Shown one piece after another: positions 6,461-10,588 of a DNA stretch of 10,588 nt. Each line of letters starts with the position of its first letter. Positions within the stretch are counted from its first letter, which is position 1. The notes under the pieces were generated by a model. It saw nothing but the letters and a program-made list of their open reading frames with translations, searched no databases and was not told the DNA's origin. Both the position numbers and the translations under genes were made by a program. The stretch covers positions 1 to 10,588 of the forward strand of contig JAEZFH010000442.1 of assembly GCA_023437885.1 (NCBI GenBank), read 5' to 3'. The stretch is from Bacillota bacterium (lineage in GTDB: Bacteria > Bacillota > Clostridia > Lachnospirales > Lachnospiraceae).

Positions 6461-7237
6461 TTACTCGCTTAATGCTGGATCTAATCCGTATACCTCCCGC
6501 ATAGACCGGTAGTTTGCCGGGTCTGTTGGAATGATATTGATCTTATAGGCATCATGCTTGATGCGGTCGAGAATGGCCTCGGAAAGAGGGCTGTCATCTC
6601 CGCCAAGCTGGTCATACCATCCGTTTGAGTCATACTGTGAGCAGAAGACCGTGGAAGAATTCCGGCGTCTCCTGTGCAGCAATTCCAGGATGTCATGCTG
6701 TTCTGATTCTGTCGGCTTCAGCAGGAGCCATTCATCTATGATAAGAAGAACGGGATTCGCATACTTGGCCTGTACTTTTTTGTAAGTGCCGTCGCTTCGT
6801 GCCATCTCCAGTTCAAGGAGAAGGTCAGGAAGACGGATGTATTTGGTCTTGAAACGCTGCTTGCATGCCTCCATGCCGAATGCGCAGGCCAGATAGGTCT
6901 TGCCGCTGCCTGTGGCACCTGTGATAAAGAGGTTCCTGTGCTCTGTGATATACTCACAGGTTGCAAGCCTCTCGATCAATACCCGGTTGAGTCTACGGCC
7001 GGATGTATAGTTAATATCGGAGATATGGGCCTCCGGCTGGTCAAACCCGGCATTGCAGATCAGGCGCTTTAAGCTGTTGTTCTTCCGGTTGCTGTACTCA
7101 ACATCGACCAACATCCCGAAGCGGTCTTCGAAGGCAACCTTTTTCATTTTAGTGTCATCGATCTGTATACGGAACGCGTCTGACATGGCTGTCAGGCGCA
7201 TTTCGATCAGTTTATCCATTGTACTTTGAATGGTCAT
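6461..7237 (-). CDS. istB: IS21 helper ATPase IstB
   Basis: The product is 258 aa from ATG 7237-7235, which has AGGAGGT nearby. That site lies inside the last codons of istA, with only four bases between the istA stop and this start, so the two are translationally linked. A frame extension to 7456 overlaps istA and is not used. The protein is an AAA+ ATPase of the DnaC/IstB type. Walker A is GATGSGKT (107-114) and Walker B is LLIIDEW (164-170). The N-terminal MDKLIEMRLTAMSDAF segment matches the family's usual start, and the length is normal at about 250 aa. IstB oligomerises on DNA and directs the IstA transposase to target sites. The stop is about 100 bases from the IS left end. Confidence 0.95.
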   Translation of the reverse strand: MTIQSTMDKLIEMRLTAMSDAFRIQIDDTKMKKVAFEDRFGMLVDVEYSNRKNNSLKRLICNAGFDQPEAHISDINYTSGRRLNRVLIERLATCEYITEHRNLFITGATGSGKTYLACAFGMEACKQRFKTKYIRLPDLLLELEMARSDGTYKKVQAKYANPVLLIIDEWLLLKPTESEQHDILELLHRRRRNSSTVFCSQYDSNGWYDQLGGDDSPLSEAILDRIKHDAYKINIIPTDPANYRSMREVYGLDPALSE

Positions 7238-7241
7238 GGTC

Positions 7242-8804
7242 CTACCTCCTGTAGTAATCAGCGCCTCTGGTGAGCGCATGGCTGTTCTGTGTGGATGTGA
7301 CCTGTGCATCAGGTTCCCGCCCTTTGTCCGATGGTACTGCCCTGTCGTTGCCGGTATCAAGGATGTTTTTGATGCTCTTATAACTGGACGTGGCGGTGAA
7401 GGAGAGGGCCTTTGTACAGGCTGCCTCCAGCCGGTCGACAGAATACTTGTCGGCAAGCTTCAAAAGGCCCATACAGCTCCTGTAGGACTGTTGTTCCACA
7501 CGTTTGGAGTTAAGGATGCCATCCACTGCCTGGTATGTGCCGGTGCCGATTCGTTCCGCCCATTTGCGGAAACGGTCGCCGTTCCACTCCAGATACTGCT
7601 GATGGGAGGCCGGCATATGCTCGGTAATGGTGCTGTACTGCCCCTTGCGACCGTAGAGACGGCGGTGGGAGGCAATACGGTTATTACTATAAAATATTTC
7701 AATCATCGTACCTGTGACCCGTACATCAACCTTGCGTTTTATGTATTCATGCGGAACTGAGTATAGCATTCCAGCGCAAGATATGTGATAATTGAACTGG
7801 ACGGTGGCTTGTTTCCATTCCGCCAGTTCATACGGGGCAGTAGGTAAAGGTGCCAGCAGTGGCAGTTCTTCGTTGCGGAAGATCTCATACCGGCTGCCCT
7901 CTTTTTTCTGGAAAGGGCGTCGGCTGAAAGCCCCCAGCTTTTGATGGATAGCCCGGTTAAGTTCACCGATGGAAAAGAACTGTTCATCGCGCAAAGCTGC
8001 CGTGATCCAAGTGGAGATGTTACCCACGCAGCCCTCCGCATTTGGCTTATCCTTGGGAGCCCGGACGCGAGCGGGGATAACGGCAGTGCCATAATGTTCT
8101 GCCATCTCCTGATAGACTGCATTGATCCGCTGGTCTTTCCAGCCTTTATTGTGGTCAACTGCAGTACGACAGTTATCCGGGACGAGGATCTTTGCAACAC
8201 CGCCAAAGTATTCATACATATGGACATGGGCAGCGATCCATGATGGCTGTTTTTCATCAACAAACGCTTCTACATACGGATACTGGCTGTATGTCATGAC
8301 CCCGACGAAAAGATATGCGTTGATGATCTCACCGGTATCCGGATCGGTGAGATGGGCCGGAGCTCCTGCCCAGTCGACCTCGACCTGTTCTCCGGGTTTG
8401 CGGTTGATATGCATCGTAGCGCGCCGCTTCTGCTCATCCTGCTGAAGGTAATAGCAGAACTGGGAATACATGAGCGGCTCGTCGCCTGCGAGACGGCATT
8501 CCTCCAGGTATTCCGTCCATAGCAGCTTTTTATTAACTCCGTTACGGAGAAGTTCCTTGCGGATGTGGTCATAATCCGGCATCCGCTTATTGGAGGCAGC
8601 GGCAGTTTGCTCCGCCTCCGGAAACAGCATTTTAGCCAAGACATCATTGGTCAGCTTCTGATCCAAGGGCCACACAATGTTCTTTTCTCTTGCTGCTTTA
8701 AGAACCTTGTTGACTGTGGTTTTGGATGCATTACAACTGAGCGCAATGTTAGTCTGGCTGAGATTTAATCCGGCAAGCCGGATAATCTCACGATATTTGG
8801 TCAT
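7242..8804 (-). CDS. istA: IS21 transposase IstA (DDE type)
   Basis: ATG 8804-8802 is chosen because GAAGGAGG lies just upstream. The alternative ATG at 8822 would use that ribosome binding site as coding sequence. The product is 520 aa, normal for IS21. A helix-turn-helix lies at about 14-38 (NLSQTNIALSCNASKTTVNK). The RNase H-like catalytic core shows Asp144 (VEVDWAG), Asp210 (LVPDNCRTAV) and Glu257 (KPNAEGCVGN), the expected DDE triad. A C-terminal Mu-transposase-like beta barrel domain would follow at about 320-400. The protein cuts and joins the IS ends to target DNA together with IstB. The gene is intact, so the element may still be able to move. Confidence 0.95.
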   Translation of the reverse strand: MTKYREIIRLAGLNLSQTNIALSCNASKTTVNKVLKAAREKNIVWPLDQKLTNDVLAKMLFPEAEQTAAASNKRMPDYDHIRKELLRNGVNKKLLWTEYLEECRLAGDEPLMYSQFCYYLQQDEQKRRATMHINRKPGEQVEVDWAGAPAHLTDPDTGEIINAYLFVGVMTYSQYPYVEAFVDEKQPSWIAAHVHMYEYFGGVAKILVPDNCRTAVDHNKGWKDQRINAVYQEMAEHYGTAVIPARVRAPKDKPNAEGCVGNISTWITAALRDEQFFSIGELNRAIHQKLGAFSRRPFQKKEGSRYEIFRNEELPLLAPLPTAPYELAEWKQATVQFNYHISCAGMLYSVPHEYIKRKVDVRVTGTMIEIFYSNNRIASHRRLYGRKGQYSTITEHMPASHQQYLEWNGDRFRKWAERIGTGTYQAVDGILNSKRVEQQSYRSCMGLLKLADKYSVDRLEAACTKALSFTATSSYKSIKNILDTGNDRAVPSDKGREPDAQVTSTQNSHALTRGADYYRR

Positions 8805-8887
8805 AATGGCGACCTCCTTCAACTGTATTTACGCTATAAAGCGCATAGATACAGTATAAAGGAGAACTCATTATTTTACATGGGCAG

Positions 8888-8982
8888 CGGTATCGTTAGC
8901 CGGAATGTTGGTATTCTGCCTCCAGAATATCGGTATCAGTCATTCCGGAACAGCGGTATCATGCAACCGGATTGGCGGTTCA
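8888..8982. repeat. Right terminal repeat array of the IS21 element
   Basis: CGGTA-type motifs (complement of the left TACCG) start at 8888, 8909, 8931, 8954 and 8976, at steps of 21, 22, 23 and 22 bases. The fourth lies in a longer match to the left end (CCGGAACAGCGGTATC). The last sits at the tip, CGGTTCA. Five copies here face four on the left in inverted orientation. The istA promoter and start lie just inside this array. Confidence 0.75.
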
Positions 8983-9126
8983 AAAATACCCGGAATACTC
9001 ATCTGATGATAGCGGAGATTTACCGAAAGTTCTTGAGCTGTTATAACTTCAATTCCCGATGGAATGCCATAGCTGCAATGCACTAAACTAATGGTACAGA
9101 AAATAAAGAAAGATAATAATACATAA

Positions 9127-9153
9127 TAAAAAGAACTGCCATGTTACGGCAGT
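9127..9153 (-). terminator. Intrinsic terminator, probably of the FGGY kinase transcript
   Basis: On the minus strand ACTGCC (9153-9148), a 7-base loop and GGCAGT (9140-9135) form a 6-bp stem followed by TCTTTTTATTATG. It lies about 150 bases after the kinase stop. The rest of the 8983-9302 gap contains a 12-bp palindrome AGATACGTATCT at 9201-9212 and no gene I can support. An open frame at 9083-9274 runs through this terminator and is rejected. Confidence 0.6.
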
Positions 9154-9302
9154 ATATAGATGAGAAACGCCGCAGCCGCACCCCAATATACCTTGCAAAA
9201 AGATACGTATCTGTTTTCAGGGATGTCTGGACAGCGACATTCTCATCCAGGTATGTCAGTATATAAAGTAACATTTATAAGCTGATTTTTGAACTGATCG
9301 AA

Positions 9303-10588
9303 TTATCTTAATGCTTCCACGGCCGAGCGTTCAATCGCAAGTCCTGCGGTATAACGTCTCATAAAGAGTTCAAAGCCTTCCACATCCTCGGGAAGAGGAG
9401 TCAGCGCAGAACCTTTGCTGTCAGCGAAAACCAGATTGCTCAGGAAGGAGCTTAAAGAATTGAAGCCTTCTTTGTGGAGCATATAAGCGGCCAATAATGC
9501 CATACCCCAGGGACCGCCCTCGCCGGCAGTTTCCATAACAGATACGGGAGTATTCATAGCGGCTGCCATAATGCGCTGTCCCACTCCCTTTGTCTTGAAA
9601 AAGCCGCCGTGTCCGTACATATTCTGAATCTGAACCTGCTCCTGCTGTGTCAGAATGTCCAGCCCGGTTTTCAGAACACCGAGGGAGGTCATCAGATGTA
9701 CTCTCATGAAATTGGCCAGGTTAAAATGACTCTCCGGAGTACGGACAAATAAGGGACGGCCTTCCTCAAAGCCGGTGATGTGCTCCCCGGACAGATAATT
9801 ATATGCAAGCAAACCACCGCCATCCGGTGCACCCTCCAGGGCTTTTCGGTACAGGGTTGCGTAAAGCTGGTCGGCATCTGATTTCATACCCATAGCATCG
9901 GCAAATTCTTTGAAGATGGATACCCAGGCATTCAGATCGGAGGTGCAATTATTGCAATGAACCATTGCCACCAGCTCGCCGGAGGGGGCTGTTACCAGGT
10001 CGATCTCGGAATGAACCCGGGACAGTTCCTTTTCTAATACAATCATGGCGAACACACTGGTTCCTGCGGATACATTACCGGTTCGAACCTTTACGCTGTT
10101 CGTTGCGGTCATACCGGTTCCTGCATCCCCTTCCGGAGGACAGAGAGGGATACCGGCTGCAAGTCCTCCGGTAGGATCAAGTAATTTTACTCCTTCTTCA
10201 GTAAGTGAACCGGCGCTGTCTCCTGCCAGAAGCACCTTGGGAAAGATATGTTCCAGCTTCCAGGGAAAATCCATCGGTGCGATCAGTTCATTGAACTGCT
10301 GTACCATCCGTGGGTTGTAATTCCTGGATTGGATATCAATCGGAAACATTCCGGAAGCATCTCCGACGCCGAGCACCTTCTCGCCGGTCAGTCTCCAGTG
10401 AACATAACCTGCCAGGGTGGTCTGGAATGAAATTTGGGATACATGGGCTTCCTGATTCAGAATTGCCTGATAGAGATGGGCAATACTCCAACGCTGGGGA
10501 ACCTGGTATTCGAAGAGCCCGGTAAGCTCCTCGCAAGCCCGTGCCGTCATGGTATTGCGCCAGGTACGGAAGGGCGTCAGCAGTTCTT
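9303..10588 (-). CDS. FGGY-family carbohydrate kinase (C-terminal part, start outside the window)
   Basis: The stop TAA is at 9305-9303 and the frame stays open to the right edge, giving 427 visible residues of a family usually about 490-540 aa. The ATG at 10550 is internal: the residues before it (LLTPFRTWRNT) continue normally and belong to the N-terminal domain. Visible motifs include GDASGMFPID (near 10364-10335) and PPEGDAGTGM (near 10142-10113), whose Asp is the probable catalytic base. Next are NVSAGTSVFAM at the hinge to the second domain and GEGGPWGMALLAAYM near the C terminus, of the ATP-binding half. The enzyme phosphorylates a sugar or polyol using ATP in the cytoplasm. The substrate (xylulose, ribulose or another) cannot be told from this part. 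It is followed by a probable terminator, so it is the last gene of its transcript. Confidence 0.92.
   Translation of the reverse strand, partial: ELLTPFRTWRNTMTARACEELTGLFEYQVPQRWSIAHLYQAILNQEAHVSQISFQTTLAGYVHWRLTGEKVLGVGDASGMFPIDIQSRNYNPRMVQQFNELIAPMDFPWKLEHIFPKVLLAGDSAGSLTEEGVKLLDPTGGLAAGIPLCPPEGDAGTGMTATNSVKVRTGNVSAGTSVFAMIVLEKELSRVHSEIDLVTAPSGELVAMVHCNNCTSDLNAWVSIFKEFADAMGMKSDADQLYATLYRKALEGAPDGGGLLAYNYLSGEHITGFEEGRPLFVRTPESHFNLANFMRVHLMTSLGVLKTGLDILTQQEQVQIQNMYGHGGFFKTKGVGQRIMAAAMNTPVSVMETAGEGGPWGMALLAAYMLHKEGFNSLSSFLSNLVFADSKGSALTPLPEDVEGFELFMRRYTAGLAIERSAVEALR

Larger units (their letters stand above)
6364..8982 (-). mobile_element. IS21-family insertion sequence, apparently complete
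   Basis: The element carries istA and istB in the order and close spacing typical of IS21. Both frames are open and have their catalytic motifs. The ends were placed by aligning the left end with the reverse complement of the right end. Both begin TG (TGTACCG left, TGAACCG right) and share GATACCGCTGTTCCGG about 23 bases in. The total is about 2.6 kb. Target duplication is ambiguous: the left flank ends GAAAT and the right flank starts AAAAT, consistent with a 4- or 5-base duplication with one mismatch or a one-base shift of an end. Boundaries are therefore good to within a few bases. No passenger genes are present. Confidence 0.85.

Noticed and set aside
7238..7456. Upstream extension of istB to 7456
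   Set aside because: It lies within the istA 3' region in another frame, while the ATG at 7237 has a strong ribosome binding site and matches the family start.
9083..9274. Open frame of 63 codons on the minus strand
   Set aside because: It reads through a probable terminator at 9127-9153, has no clear ribosome binding site and resembles no protein family.

Overview
The window looks like a chromosomal segment of an anaerobic Clostridia bacterium, most likely Lachnospiraceae-like. It has moderate GC, strong AGGAGG-type ribosome binding sites, a strict-anaerobe type hybrid cluster protein and an FGGY sugar kinase. Most genes are on the minus strand. This assignment is inferred from gene content and protein style, since no database search was possible.

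Left part (1-1296, minus strand). The 5' part of a probable type II restriction endonuclease runs off the left edge. It is followed by a gap with a large nested hairpin, and then by a hemerythrin-domain gene broken by an in-frame TGA at codon 47. All expected metal-ligand motifs of the hemerythrin remain on either side of the stop.

Middle part (1425-5849) is a nitrosative/oxidative-stress neighbourhood. It contains an unrecognised 207-residue protein, the hybrid cluster protein Hcp with a full set of cluster ligands, and a divergent CRP/FNR-family regulator that is probably HcpR. A nitroreductase-fold protein follows. A perfect 16-bp dyad (TGTAGC-N4-GCTACA) lies between hcp and the regulator, about 40 bp upstream of the predicted hcp start point, so the simplest model is activation of hcp by the divergent regulator. 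A 14-bp tandem repeat array separates the regulator from the nitroreductase gene.

Right part (5944-10588). A small AT-rich, cysteine-rich gene of unknown function abuts a complete, apparently intact IS21-family insertion sequence (istA, istB). The ends of this element carry arrays of repeats spaced about 22 bp apart. Beyond it lie a minus-strand terminator and the C-terminal part of an FGGY-family carbohydrate kinase that runs off the right edge.

I found no CRISPR array, tRNA or rRNA. The best candidate for something under-described is the hcp/HcpR/hemerythrin/207-residue protein group. The signals most worth checking are the broken hemerythrin gene, the operator and the two large hairpins.
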